64,000 nt of DNA from Scylla paramamosain (GCF_035594125.1 NC_087197.1:5865352-5929351); one strand, 5' to 3'. Numbered from the stretch's first letter, positions 10,491 to 23,029 are shown. A program made the numbers and translations. Notes: generated by a model from the sequence alone, not told the origin.

Positions 10491-11663
10491 CATAAATTAA
10501 ATCGATCAATCAATTAATCAAAAAGCACGGTTCCGACGTAACAATCCTCCATACGCAGAGTCAAGGCTAATATAAATCTCACGAAGGATTTCTCGCTGCC
10601 TCCTATCCGCGCTGTTCAGGGTCTCTGTCTACAGATTTGTGTTAATATTATCAGGGTAGAGTTTGAAGAACACTTCCTTCACATTATTATAATCCAGACT
10701 ATGGGTGGCGATAGCATTCCCTAGTGACACTCTCGCACTACCCAGACAATAATGTTTAGCTAATTCAAACTTGCCTGTTTCATCCCAGTGTAACTGAGTT
10801 CTTCATTCTAAATCCGCAAAGAAATCACCGGGATTTGAGTGACACGGAAGACTAAGATAGGCAACGTAACGCTCTTCACCGTCACAGAAGTATATCAGGG
10901 TGTGTACGTGGCTAAAATAATTTTCAGTACGTCTGGAGAAGAGGGTTTCGAAGTCCTATTGTGCTACAACAATACGGGGTGTTTGGACTCTCCATCCCAT
11001 TTTATCAGGCGGCTACATCATAATTATCACGTCACTGAAGCTGATATCACTTTTACAAGGATAATATATGTTTCCTGTTGTCAATGTTGGCTACGGTTTA
11101 TTCCGGTTAATCACGATTTATTATGGCTTACCTCACATTTGACACCAGTGTCGTAATAAAATACCTTACCTTTAATAAAAGTTAGAGTTCATGCAGGACC
11201 TGCATCTAGAGTTTATGCAGAAGCAATGTCATTTTAGGTACTACAAACACACTTTAAGTTTAAGTCCAGAATATCGAGAGATAAGGCCGAGGGTTCTCAC
11301 AGTGGGGCAAACCATAAACGTTGCTCGGAAAGGCTGTAAGTATTTATTAACCAATAGATAAACATTTCAAAGACACGCAGGTAGCTAAAGACAGTAACTT
11401 CACATACTAAACCCATGTTCAATAAAATTTTAAGTAATTCAAAATTGGCAATTAATAAATCTTTCACGTTATTGTTAACTGTACTTTAACGCAACATCAT
11501 CAAAAAATTAAATCACTGAGTAACGTATCACTTTTCATTAGATACATCAAATACATAAATGCACATATGATATTATCACATAATAAAATAATAAAACATA
11601 ATATGCAAAATTAATGACAAGAAAATACATGGTCACTACATGCGAAGGGCTACTGTAAATATC
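10491..11663. other. No recognisable gene
   Basis: AT-rich non-coding DNA. The frame at 10839-11156 (105 codons) has no motif that I recognise. A short ATCAATCAATTAATC run lies near 10505. Nothing else stands out. Confidence 0.5.
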
Positions 11664-11761
11664 TTTTTTTTTTTTTTCATGTAGGAGGGACACTGGCCAC
11701 AGGCAACATAAATAAAAAAAAAAATCAGATACCAGTCCCAGAAAAGGGTCCAAAGGGATAG

Positions 11762-12209
11762 TCAAAAATTGAGGGATAAGTGTCTTGGAACCTCCCTCTT
11801 GAAGGAATTCAAGTCAGAGGAAGGTGGAAATATAAAAGCAGGCAGGGAGTTCCAGAGTTTACCAGAGAAAGAGATGAATGACAGAATACTGGTTAACTCT
11901 TGCATTAGAGAAGTGGACAGAATAGCGGTGAGAGAAAGAAGAAAGCCTTGTGCAGCGAGGCCGCGGGAGGAGAGGAGGCATGCAGTTATCAAGATCAGAA
12001 GAGCAGTTAGCATGAAAATAGCGGTAGAAGACAGCTATAGATGCAATACTGCGGCGATGAGAGACAAGCTGAAGACAGTCAGTTAGAGTAAAGGAGTTGA
12101 TGAGACGAAAAGCTTTTGATTCTTCTGTCTAGAAAAGGAATATGAGTGGAACCCCCCCAGACATGTGAAGCATACTCCATACATGGACGGATAAGACCCT
12201 TTTAGAGAG
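11762..12209 (-). pseudogene. LINE-A copy 2 C-terminal domain
   Basis: On the minus strand 11762-12013 reads LITACLLSSRGLAAQGFLLS, then SGKLWNSLPAFIFPPSSDLN and FKREVPRHLSLNF. This conserved tail of crustacean Jockey-like LINE proteins recurs in this window at 47866-47970 and 57090-57345, which let me place the 3' end of LINE-A. Its function is unknown to me. Confidence 0.78.
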
Positions 12210-13640
12210 TTAGCAACTGGGAAATGAGAAAAAAAACTGGAGGAGACGTCTCAGAACACTTAACTTCATAGAAGCTGTTTTAGCTAGAGATGAGATGTGA
12301 AGTTTCCAGTTCAGATTGCAAATAAAGGACAGACCGACGATGTTCAGTGTAGAAGAGGGGGACCGTTGAGTATCACTGAAGAAGAGGGGATAGTTGTCTG
12401 GAAGGTTGTGTTGGGTTGATAGATGGAGGAATTGAGTTTCTGGGGCATTGAACAATACCAAGTTTGCTCTGCCCCAATCAGAAATTTTAGAAAGATCAGA
12501 AGTCAGGCGTTCTGTGGCTTCCCTGCGTGAAATGTTTAATTCCTGAAGGGTTGGACGTCTATGAAAAGACGTGGAAAAGTGCAGGGTGGCATCATCAGCG
12601 TATGAGTGGATAGGGCAATTACTTTGGTTTAGAAGGTCATTCATGAATAATAAGAAAAGAGTGGGTGATAGGACAGAACCCTGAGGAACACCACTGTTAC
12701 GTATAATAGATTTAGGAGAAGAACAGTGACCGTCTACCACAGCAGCAATAGAACGATAAGAAAGGAAACTTGAGATGAAGTTGCGGAGAGAAGGATAGAA
12801 GTCGTTGGAGGGTAGTTTGGAAATCAAAGCTTTGTGCAAGACTCTACCAAGATCTACCAAGCAGATCACAAGTAGAGTGGCCTTGACAGAACCCATAATG
12901 GCGATCAGATAGAAGGTTGTAAAGTGACAGATGTTTAAGAATCTTCCTGTTGAGGACGGATTAAAAAACTTTAGATAGGCTGGAAATAAGAGAAATAGAA
13001 CGGTAGTTTGAGGGATTAGAACGGTCACCATTTTAAGGAACAGGCTGAATGCAGGCAAACTTCCTGCAAGAAGGAAAGGTAGATGTTGACAGACAGAGCT
13101 GAAAGTTTGAATAGGCAAGGTGCAAGCACGGAAGCACAGTTTCGCCGAACAATAGGAGGGACCCCATCAGGTCCATCCGAGGGTTTAGGCCAGCGAGGCC
13201 ATGAAAAACATCATTGCGAAGAATTTTTATTGGTAGTATGAAGTAATCAGAGGGTGGAGGAGAGGGAGGAAGAAGCCCATAATCATCCAAGGTAGAGTTT
13301 TTAGCAAAGGTTTGAGGAAAGAGTTCAACTTTAGAAACAGATGAGATAGGAGTGATGCCATCTGAATTATTTTTGGCTAGATGCCAGAAGTCACGAGGGG
13401 AGTTAGATCTTCAAAGATTTTGAGACTTTCTGTTAATGAAGGAGTTTTTAGCTAGTTGGAGAACAGACTTGGCATGGTTCTGGGCAGAGATATAAAGTGC
13501 ATGAGATTCAGGGATGGAAGGCTTAAGTACCCTTTGGGACGAGAACAAGCTGTGTTAAACCAAGGTTTGGAAGGCTTAGGTCGAGAAAAAGAGTGAGGAA
13601 TGTACGCCTCCATGCCAGACACTATCACCTCTATTATGCG
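12210..13640 (-). pseudogene. LINE-A copy 2 reverse transcriptase
   Basis: The longest frame (12210-13118, 302 codons) covers RT on the minus strand. It has NSGVPQGSVLSPTLFLLFMN (block B), IHSYADDATLHFSTSFHRRP (YADD catalytic pair intact) and ILNIVGLSFICNLNW-type thumb residues. Upstream (13033-13290) lies the finger part with PPSDYFILPIKILRNDVFHG and the FPSCRKFACIQPVP segment. Between STGDLL and the ALISKLPS segment the sequence collapses to VICLVDLGRVLHK, so the block A residues with the first catalytic Asp are deleted. The enzyme would be dead even without the frameshifts. Confidence 0.86.
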
Positions 13641-13689
13641 CTCAGCACACAAAGACGGATCTCTGAAACGGAAACAGTAGTCATTTCAA

Positions 13690-14512
13690 GGAAAATCAGC
13701 AAAATATCTCCTCAGTCCCCCCAACTAGCAGAGGCAAAACACCAGAGGCACCTTCGCTTACGGGGATCCTGAGGAGGGATTGGAGCGATAGGATTGTGAT
13801 CGGAGGAGCCCAAGGGAGAAGAGAGTGTGACAGCATACGCAGGAGGATTAGAGGTCAGGAAAAGGTCAAGAATGCTGGGTGTATCTCCAAGACGGTCAGG
13901 AATATGAGTAGGGTGTTGCACCAATTGCTCTAGGTCGTGGAGGATAGCAAAGTTGAAGGCTAGTTCACCAGGATGGTCAGCAAAGGAAGAAAGACAAAGC
14001 TGATGGTGAACATTAAAGTCTCCAAGAATGGAGATCTCTGCAAAAGGGAAGACGGTCAGAATGTGCTCCACTTTGAAGGTTAAGTAGTCAAAGAATTGAG
14101 AGAGGTATACATCACAGATAAATGTAGTTTGAGAGCGACACTGTAATCGTAGCCAGATGGTAGAAAACTCGGAAGATTCAAGAGCGTGGGCATGAAAGCA
14201 GGTTGAAGTCGTTGAGCACATAAACGCAACACCCAGCTTTGGAACGAAAATGAGGATAGAGCAAATAGGAGGAAACAGGAAAGGGGCTATTGCCGGTTGC
14301 CTCAGTTTCGGTGAGGAAAAGAAGACGAGGTTTAGAAGAGGAGAGGTGGTGTTCTAGAGATTTAAAATTAGATCTTAGACCACGAATGTTGCAGAAGTTA
14401 ATGAAGAAAAAGTTGAGGGGGTTGTCAAGACGTCAGAAGGGCAGTCCGACCTGGCGACATTTGTGTTCCCCTACCCAGATGGGGACTCCGAGGCTGGTGT
14501 AGGAGTCGCCAT
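13690..14512 (-). pseudogene. LINE-A copy 2 endonuclease domain
   Basis: The main open part is 13712-14221. On the minus strand it carries [16 protein letters not shown] (the GDFN motif of apurinic-like endonucleases, acting in target nicking), [33 protein letters not shown] and LGSSDHNPI (the SDH motif with the catalytic His). Upstream (14221-14500) the N-terminal half is shifted. These motifs show it supplied the nicking step of target-primed reverse transcription. The domain is more complete here than in the other copies. Confidence 0.82.
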
Positions 14513-14688
14513 GATGATTTTGAAATTTTGAGTGAAGGGTGTGTGTGTTATTAGGTGCTTGTAGTTTTGTGTGGAGGAAGAAAGTTGTCTTTAGAGGGCA
14601 GGCTTTGCCTGGTCTCTTGTGTTGTGAGATACAAAAGGGAAGTGTTCAGTGAGGTCACAGCTGGGTTTAATAATAAACCCAGCTTTAA

Positions 14689-15598
<910 letters not shown>

Positions 15599-16282
15599 TA
15601 AAGGCCTGGCGGGAGGGAAAACGACTCTGTCGAGCTTGTGGAACGGCGCAGAAGGCCACACCGTGATACACAAAACAAGCATCAAGGGCGTTAAGCTCCT
15701 GCCGGCAGGGAAATCACTCTCTTGACCTAAGAAAGCACGCTGGACGCCACCCAAAAAGGATGGCGCGCCTCTCCCAGCGGGAGAATCACAGTCTCGAGCT
15801 AGGGGAACGATCGGGACGCAGCGGCGTGACCCACCAACAGCGCATGAAAGACTTCAAGTCCCTGCCGGCGGAGAAATTACTCTATCGACGTAAGGAAACC
15901 CTCGGGACGCCATGGCGCCTCTCCCGGTGGGAGAATCACCCTCTCCAGCTAGGGGAACGAGCGGGATGCAGCGGCCTGACACACCTACCATACATCAAGG
16001 GCATCAAGCCCCGGCCGGCAGGGAAACGATTCTGCCGAACTTGGTGAGCGCGTGGGAGGCCACGGCGTGATACACCAACCACGCATCACGGGCGTCAAGC
16101 CCCTGAAGGCGGAGACATCACTCTCGATGTAAGGGAAATTGCTTGATGCCACGGAGTGATGAACTAACCATCCAACAAGGGCGGTGCGCCTCTCCCTGCG
16201 GGAGAATAACTTTCTCAAGCAAGAGGAACGAGCGGGACGAAGCCGCTTGATACATAAACCACGCATGAAGGGCGTCAAGCAC
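15599..16282. repeat. Satellite 2 array, part 1
   Basis: Diverged tandem monomers of roughly 91 bp, each with a GGCGGGAGAA or GGCGGAGAAA core followed by ATCACTCTCTCGA-like text and ending GTGATACACCAACCACGCAT. Three monomer types alternate: one has CAAGCCCCTGCC and ends ATCATCTAACCATCCAACA; one has GCGCGCCTCTCCC; one has CAAGCCCCGGCC and GGTGAGCGCG. The trimer period is about 273-277 bp where intact (17214 to 17491) and 241 bp where about 30 bp are deleted (15855 to 16096). Confidence 0.88.
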
Positions 16283-16856
16283 ACACGGGGCATCTGAAAA
16301 GGAAAGAATATTATGTAACTCCAACACACTAAACAGCACACACACACACACACATGCTTCACATGGGACTCGTAGCTGGCCTCCTCTCTTCCCACTCCGC
16401 GCCCTGAGTCGGCGGTGAGGCGGTATGCCACGCCGGTGTTCACCACACCGTAGTGCACAGCCGAGGGGTACTGGCCACTGGTAGGGCTTGCTGGCCCCCA
16501 GCAAGCGGTAGATGGGGAGGGGGTTGCACCTCATCCTGAGTCGCCGACACCCGGGGACCTACCTATAGGGGGTAAGAGTTGTGTGGTGTCGGCGAGGGAG
16601 TAGTGGTAGAGTCTCTCTCGACTCGCCTGCGGTGTAACAGGGAGAACAATCGCGGCCCGTGCCATCACATGAAGTCAGCACACAGAACACAAACATCCTC
16701 ACAAACACATAATACACAGTATAACATCAATAAGTAAAATAGCAAGGTGGACAGCCCACCATCTTTAATCTTATACTTCTTTCATTATTTCTCACTATCC
16801 TCTTATACTCATATTATTCTTCCTTCACCCATCTTTTCTATAAATATAGATAGGGC
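16283..16856. mobile_element. Insert in satellite 2 flanked by a 14 bp direct repeat
   Basis: Non-satellite DNA between two copies of AGGGCGTCAAGCAC (16269-16282 and 16857-16870). The second copy lets the satellite resume in phase, as a target-site duplication would. The insert holds a (CA)n run (16337-16353), a GC-rich exon-like block (16352-16626, minus strand) and an AT-rich end (16740-16856). I do not recognise a TE family; a retro-inserted or captured host segment is possible. Confidence 0.5.
16352..16626 (-). pseudogene. Exon-like GC-rich block of unknown origin
   Basis: On the minus strand a pyrimidine-rich stretch ending in ACACCGCAG precedes one reading frame: ASRERLYHYSLADTTQLLPP, then one TGA, then PSAVHYGVVNTGVAYRL and GRGVGREEASYESHVKH. 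Codons are G/C-ending, unlike the surrounding DNA, and the frame runs into a (GT)n tract, as at a splice donor. This looks like a decayed host exon with its intron edges. I do not recognise the protein, and the splice signals are inferred by eye only. Confidence 0.35.
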
Positions 16857-17530
16857 AGGGCGTCAAGCACCGACCAGCGGGGTATCGACTCTCACGGGAG
16901 GGGGAAACGCGCGGAAGGCCATGACGTGATACACCAACCACACATCATGGGCATCATTACCCTCTCGGCATGGAAATCAATCTCTCGACGTAAGGGACAG
17001 CGCGGAAGGAAAGGCATGATCATCTAACCATCCAATTAGTGCAGCGGTCCTCTCCCGGCGGGAGAAGCACTCTCTCGAGATAGGGGAGCTCGCGGGACAC
17101 AGCGGCGTTACACACCAACCACGCATCAAGGGCCGGCGGGAAAACGACTCTCCAGAGCTAGAAGACTGCGCGGAAGGCCGCAGCGTGATACACCAACCAA
17201 GCATTAAGGCCGTCAAGCCTTTACCAGCGGAGAAATTTCTCTCTCAAGGTAAAGAAGCGAGCGGGACGCCACGGCGTGATCATCTAACCATACAACAACG
17301 GCGGCGCGCCTTTCCCGGCGGGAGAATCACTCTCTAGAGCTACAGGAGCTAGCAGGACGCAGTGGCGTGACACACCAACCACGCATCAAGGGCGTCAAGC
17401 CCCAGACGGCGAAGAAACGACTCTCCCGAACGAGGTGAGCGCGTACAAGGCCGCGCGGTGATACACCAATAATGAATGCATGAAGGGCGTCATGCCTCTG
17501 CCGACGGAGAAATCACTCTCTCAACGTAAG
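16857..17530. repeat. Satellite 2 array, part 2
   Basis: The satellite resumes directly after the insert and contains the best-preserved trimer (17214-17491). It ends where the MULE-like element begins. Confidence 0.88.
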
Positions 17531-17619
17531 GGGGGTGTACCGGTTTTCTGAGCGAAAAATCGCTGAAAATACGAAATTTCACTAAAACTACATAAAACTA
17601 CATTTCACTAAAACTACAT

Positions 17620-18870
17620 ATGTTTGGTATGCCAAGTACATCACAGAGCATGCTATAAGTCACACAAAAAATATTCCGGAAAGAAGTAGACCTGCAGTAC
17701 ATGAGCATTATGCAAAGAAAGAGGATCTTGAGCTAGTTGATGGTATGTTGCCAGTCAACACAACTTTTGACAGCTCGTGGCACAAACGTGGCTTCAAATC
17801 TAATTTTGGTGTTGGTGTTGCTGTTGATGTAGAAACTGGACTTATTCTGGACTTTGAAGTGTGCTCTAGAATATGTTACAAGTGCATAGGTAAAGAAAAG
17901 GCTTTAGTGAACAAGCAAATTAGTGAGACCGAGTATCTGTTTTGGTTGCAAGATGAACATGATGACTGTGATGCTAATTATGAAGGGCCATCACATTGCC
18001 CTAGCAGAAGCTAGGGCAATATGGGGTAGATCTGAAAAACATCAGATGATATACAAAACTTTCATGTCAGATGGTGAGAGCTCTGCTTACCGTGCGGTTT
18101 GTGACATGAATGGAGGTGCAGGGCCCTATAGCAAAGATTGTAAGGTAGCGAAAGTAGAGTGCGTCAATCACGTCGCAAAAAGACTTGGTACTGGCCTTCG
18201 TGCTTTGAAAAAGATCCGAGGTCGGGCACACAAAAGGGGAGCAGCAAGAATGGGACTGACAAGCTGACACTGTCATTGATCACCTGCAGCATTATTTCCA
18301 GGTGAGCCTGAACAGAAAGGTGCACACAAGTAAAGAAGAAATACGAGAAGAAATCATGTCAACTTTCTTTCACTGTACGTCTACAGACGAAAACCCATAG
18401 CATGACAAATATTCCAAGGATAAAAACTTATGGTGTTTCTATAATAAGAGTATAGCTCGTGGGGAAACACTGCCCTCCCACACAAAGATGGAAGTCTATT
18501 TCCACCTCGAAGAAGCAGAGCTGCAACAAGTGAAAGCTGTGTACGACTGACTAACATCGGACGAATTGATGACTCGGTGTCTGCAAGGAATGACACAAAA
18601 TCGAAATGAACATCTCCATTTTGGAGAATATGCCCAAAACACAGAAGTGCCTCAAAGGTGATGATGGACTTTGCATCCGCGACAGCAGTATCCAACTACA
18701 ACGTGGGTTACATTGAAAGCAGTTTGACTGGTATTCTTGGCATCAAGTCAACTCTGTTAATGGAAAAGTATCTCCATACAAAGGACGTGGCTATGGGCTC
18801 TTCATACAGAAGGAAAATGAGAAATAAGAAGATCAGAAAGGACCTGGAGTATGCTGCTGGGAAATTCTGA
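17620..18870 (+). pseudogene. Mutator-like transposase
   Basis: The pieces read, in order: LPVNTTFDSSWHKRGFKSNF (where the family has GDGTWQKRG; first catalytic Asp), GVGVAVDVETGLILDFEV, then after a shift near 17990 LAEARAIWGRSEKHQMIYKT, FMSDGESSAYRAV (second Asp in the SDGESS motif) and VECVNHVAKRLGTGLRALKK. Further frames give FFHCTSTDENP, LWCFYNKSIARGE, RCLQGMTQNRNEHLHFGEYA (third acidic residue, E, retained) and FASATAVSNYNVGYIES (18658-18870). This order matches the metazoan Mutator-like transposase domain (Pfam family Mutator, PF20700). At least three frame changes and in-frame stops make it dead. Confidence 0.85.
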
Positions 18871-19402
18871 CTGCGTAAGCAGTACTGTCAACAAATGCGC
18901 TCATTTCTCGGTTGTAAGTTTTTGTCATTAAATTTTCTACTGCATCATCAGTTTTCATGATATTTACTTCATTTTTTTTATTTTGTTTGCAATTAAATTT
19001 TCTATAAAACTTGCTTTTTTTTTTTAGTAGGAAAGATTTTTTTTTTCAAACAGAAATACAAATTTTCCTAGTGTAAAAAAAAAAGTTATTGCTTTTATAT
19101 ATTAATGAATCATGAAAAGCATATTAAAAAAAAATCATCAGCTCTGTTTGCAAATGATCAATTTCATCACTGATAACTTTAAAGGCTAATTATGTTAAAG
19201 AGTTTTAGAGCCTTAGTCAAAGTTACTTCAAAAATTTTAAGAATTTCATAGTTTTTAATTTTTATTTTATTCTATTCATTCATTTATTTATTTATTTTAT
19301 TTTTTTTTTCATGTATGGTCTTTAAACTTTCTACACACGTAAGTAGGTATCTTTAGCTATAAGCCATTAAAGTTTCATGTAAATTGATGCAGAATTTCAG
19401 AA

Positions 19403-19440
19403 TCACCTTAATATATCAGTACACTGATATATTAAGGTGA
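19403..19440. repeat. Perfect 38 bp palindrome (18 bp arms, 2 nt spacer)
   Basis: TCACCTTAATATATCAGT, spacer AC, then its exact inverse complement. It sits at the junction between the MULE-like element and satellite 2. Confidence 0.97.
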
Positions 19441-19690
19441 TCACCACGGGGTGATCATCTAACCAACCAACAAGGGCCTCTCCCGGCGGGAAAAGCGCTC
19501 TGTCGAGATATGGGAGTGCGCAGGACGAAGCAGCTTGACACCAACCACGCATGAAGGGCGCCAGGCCCTTGCCTTTCGGGAAACGATTCTCCAGAGCTAG
19601 GGGAGTGCGCGGAAGGCCGCGTCGTGATACACCAACCACGCATCAAGGGATCCATGCCCTTCCCGGCGAAGAAATCACTCTCTTGTGAAG
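19441..19690. repeat. Satellite 2 array, part 3
   Basis: Monomers with GGGCCTCTCCCGGCGGGAAA, ACCAACCACGCATGAAGGGC and CACCAACCACGCATCAAGGG. The array ends at about 19690 and satellite 1 begins without unique DNA between them. Confidence 0.85.
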
Positions 19691-21584
19691 AATGTTTCAA
19701 GAGAAAGCGCATGAACAGCATTCTATATAGGGAAACAAAAACATTACCAAAAACGTGTATAAGTTTTTGAGCGTGCTAGGGACTATGACGCTAAAAAGCA
19801 TGGAAATCACCCTACATGGGAACACAAAACAACATTACTCCAAAATGCAGGTAAAGTACAATATAAGGGGAAACAAAAAGGCATTACTAGAAACGTGTAT
19901 TATGTGTCTTTTTTAACTTAAGGTACTTCTTAGGTACCAAAAAAAACGCAGAAACGCATGCATAGCACTTTATATGGAGAAACAGAAAATCATTAACAAA
20001 CGTTCATTATGAGCGTATTTCACACTGTTAGGATAAAAACTCCAAGATCCAGGCAAAGCACCCTATATGGGGAAAGAATAGGAGATTTTCAGAAACATGT
20101 CTTTTGAGTTTTTATGAGCATGCTAGGCACAAAAACGCTAAAGAGCACGTAAAACACCCTATATCACGAAACAAAACAACATTACCAAAAACGTCTCTTT
20201 CCAACGTTTTGAGTTACTTATGTAAGAAAATTCTAAAACACATGCAAAACACTCTTCATGAAAAAAAAATAAATAAATAACTACAAAATGAAGTGTTTTT
20301 GACCTTTATACGTAAAAAAAACGCCGCAATCAATGCAAAGTACACTATATGAGGAATCGAAAAAAAAAAAAAAACATTACAAGAAAAGAAATGAGTATTT
20401 AAGAACTTCTTGGGCACCAAAACACTAAAATGCATGAATAGAACTCTATATGGAAAAAAAGACGTATTATTATTTATTTTTATTATTATTTTATTTATTT
20501 ATTCATTTATTTTTTATTTATTTATTTATTTATTTTGTGTGTGTGTGTGTGTGTGTGTGTGAAGAGAAAACAACATTATGGAGAAACAGAAAAAACAAGT
20601 ATTTTTAAGAAACAAGTATTTTTTAAGAGTTTTCAGCTTGTTACAAAGAAAAACGGAACAAAAAATTGCATGCAAAGTACCCTATATAGGGAAACGAAAA
20701 AAAAAAATAAATAAATAAAAATACGAAAACCATGTATCATTTTTTTTTTTTTTTGAGCTTCTTCGGTACCAACACGCGAAAATGCGTCAATGACTCTCTA
20801 TATGGAAAAATAGAACACCATTACCAAAAAGATGTAATTTGATTCTTTTTTTTTTTTTCCATTGTTAGGTACCAAAACGCCAAAACGCATACAAAGCTCC
20901 TTATATAGGAAACGAAACATCACAAGAAACATATCTTTTCAGAGTTTGTTAGGCAACAAAACGGTAAAAAAAAAAAAAAATATGTAAAGCACCCTATATG
21001 GGAATATAAAATAACATTAGCAAAAACGTGTCTTCTGAGTGTTTTCCAGCTTCTTACATACCAAAACGCCTGTATGGAACCCTGTATGGAAAAACAGAAT
21101 AACATTACCAAAAAAGAGGTATTTTTAGTGTTTTCGACCTAACTAAGAACAAAAAAGCCAAAATGCATGGAATCTACCTAATATGGGGAAACGAAAGGAA
21201 GTTACAAGAGAGTTTTTTTGACCTTAGGTACCAAAAACGCTAAAACGCATGAACAGCACTCTATATAGAGAATTAAAATAACGTTACAAAAAACTTATTT
21301 TTCTGTGTATTTCACATTATTAGCTACTAAAACACCAAAATGCATGCAAATAACCCTATATGGGCAAAAGAAACGGGATTTCCATAAACATGTTTTTTGA
21401 GTTTTTATTAGCGTGTTAGGCATCAAAACGTTAAAAAGCTTGGAACTCACCGTACATGGGAATACAAAAACATTATAATAATCGAGTCATTTGAGTGTTT
21501 TTTGAGCTACTTGCGTACCAAAACGCTAAAACACATGCAAAACATTCTGTGCGGAAAAAGGGAAGCTCAAAAACATTCAGAAGA
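19691..21584 (+). repeat. Satellite 1 array, segment 1 (forward)
   Basis: Diverged monomers of about 96 bp, each with a block like ACCAAAACGCTAAAACGCAT, a CACCCTATATGG-like block, an ACATTACCAAAAACG block and TTGAGTGTTTTTGAGC. Five monomer types recur in fixed order (see 29476-35676). A (TTTA)n and (GT)n run lies at 20460-20562. No coding capacity; short frames are incidental. Confidence 0.9.
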
Positions 21585-23029
21585 GTGTTTAAACCAGCGA
21601 GAGCTTGGAAAACATCATTGAATTTTAATAGGTAGCATGAAGTAGTCAGGGTGTGGAGGAGAGGGAGGGACAAGACCTGAATCGTTCAAGATAGAGTTTT
21701 TAGCAAAGGTCTAAGAGATTTCAGCTTTAGAGACAAATGTGATAGCAGTGGTGCCATGTTGTTGAAATAAAAGAGGGAAGGAAGAAGAAGCAACGTTATG
21801 GGAGATGTTTTTTGGCTAGATACCAGGAGTCATAAAGGGGGGTTAGATCTTGAAAGATTTTGACTCTTTCTATTAATGAAGGAGTTTTTGACTAGTTTTG
21901 GGATGGTTCTGGGCAGAAATATAAAGTGCATGATATTCAGGTGACGAAAGGTTCAGGTACCTTTTGTGGGCCACCTCTCTCTTATATAGCCCGAGAACAG
22001 GCTGTATTAAATCAAGGTTTGAAAGGTTTAGGCCGAAAAAAAGAGAGAGGATTGTACGCCTCCATGCCAGACAGTATCACCTATGTTATGCGCTCGCCAC
22101 ACGGGTCTCTGGCACGGAACCTGTAGGCATTCCAAGGAAAATCAGCAAAATACCTCCTCAGGTCCCACGAACAAGCAGAGGTAAAACGCCAGAGGTAGCT
22201 TAGCGGGGTCCTGAAGAGGGATTGTAGTAATAGGACAAGATACAGATATGAGATTGAGATCAGAGGCGCCCAACGGGGAAGAGAAGTTAAAAGCATAACC
22301 AGAAGGATTAGATGTTAGGAAAAGGTAAAAAAATGTTGAGCCTATCTCCAAGACGGTCGGGATATATGAGAAGGGTGTTACACCAGGATGGTCAGTGAAG
22401 GGAAAGGAAAGCCAAGGCTGGTAGTGAAAATTGAAAGTCCACAGAGAGTCAGAATATGCTCCTTTTTGGAAGTTAAGTAGTCAAAGAATTTCAGAGGAGT
22501 TATGTGAGAGGTATGCAGCACAGATTAATTTAGTTTAAGACTGACTCTGTAGTCGTAGCCAGGTGGTGGAGAACTCAAAAGATTCAAGAGCGTGGGCACG
22601 AGAGCAGGTTAAGTCGTTGTGCAAACATCCATCTTTGAACAGAAAATGGGGATAGAGAAAGTAGGAGGCAATAGAAAACGGACTACTGATAGTTGCCTCA
22701 GACACCTTTGTTTCAGTGATTAAAAGAAGACGAGGTTTAGTAGAGGAGAGGTCGTGCCCTACAGATTGAAAATTAGATCTAAGACTGCGAATGGTGCAGA
22801 AGTTCATTAAGAAAAAGTTGAATGGGGTGTCGAGACACTTAGGGTCGATAATAGAAGAGCAGTCCGACCTGGGGGCATTTGTGGTCCCCTCCCCAGATGG
22901 TGATTCCGAGGCTGGTATATGAGTCGCCATGATAATTTTGATTTTAAGCAAAAGGTGTGTGTGTAATTAGGTGCTTGTAGTTTCGTGTGAAGGAAGAGAG
23001 TTAGTTGTCTTTAGAGGGCAGGCTGTGAC
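21585..23029 (-). mobile_element. LINE-A copy 3: endonuclease to early RT, both ends truncated
   Basis: On the minus strand: 5' UTR piece (23029-22960); N-terminal half TPFNFFLMNFCTIRSLRSNF and LLLITETKVSEATISSPF (22535-22951); then broken endonuclease, [10 protein letters not shown] where SSDHN is expected (His lost, near 22260), and linker down to the DVFQALAGLN segment near 21610. It is inserted in satellite 1. The 5' border ends in an 8 bp snap-back (23022-23042). Confidence 0.84.

Larger units (their letters stand above)
11664..14688 (-). mobile_element. LINE-A copy 2, about 3 kb, nearly full span
   Basis: Reading on the minus strand: a 5' UTR piece (14688-14520), endonuclease, linker, RT, C-terminal domain, a 3' UTR (CTGGCCACAGGC complement) and a poly-A tail seen as the T run 11664-11677. 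No RNase H follows RT, consistent with Jockey-type LINEs. The 5' border carries a snap-back palindrome (14659-14684) and then a long AT microsatellite. The copy is broken by stops and frameshifts. Confidence 0.88.
17531..19440 (+). mobile_element. Mutator-like (MULE-type) DNA transposon inserted in satellite 2
   Basis: Satellite 2 stops at ACGTAAGGGG (about 17530) and resumes at CCACGGGGTGATCATCTAAC (19443). Between them lie a 5' part with repeated CACTAAAACTACAT, a transposase pseudogene, and an AT-rich 3' half (18900-19400). The left end reads GGGTGTACCGGTTTTCTG. The right end is occupied by a perfect palindrome, so no clear terminal inverted repeat pair is visible. Confidence 0.7.

Noticed and set aside
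10839..11156. 105-codon frame as a host gene
   Set aside because: No motif, no neighbouring exon signals that I could support, and an AT-rich unassigned setting.
16118..16534. 138-codon minus-strand frame
   Set aside because: It crosses satellite 2, a CA microsatellite and the insert, so it cannot be one gene. The exon-like text inside is in another frame.
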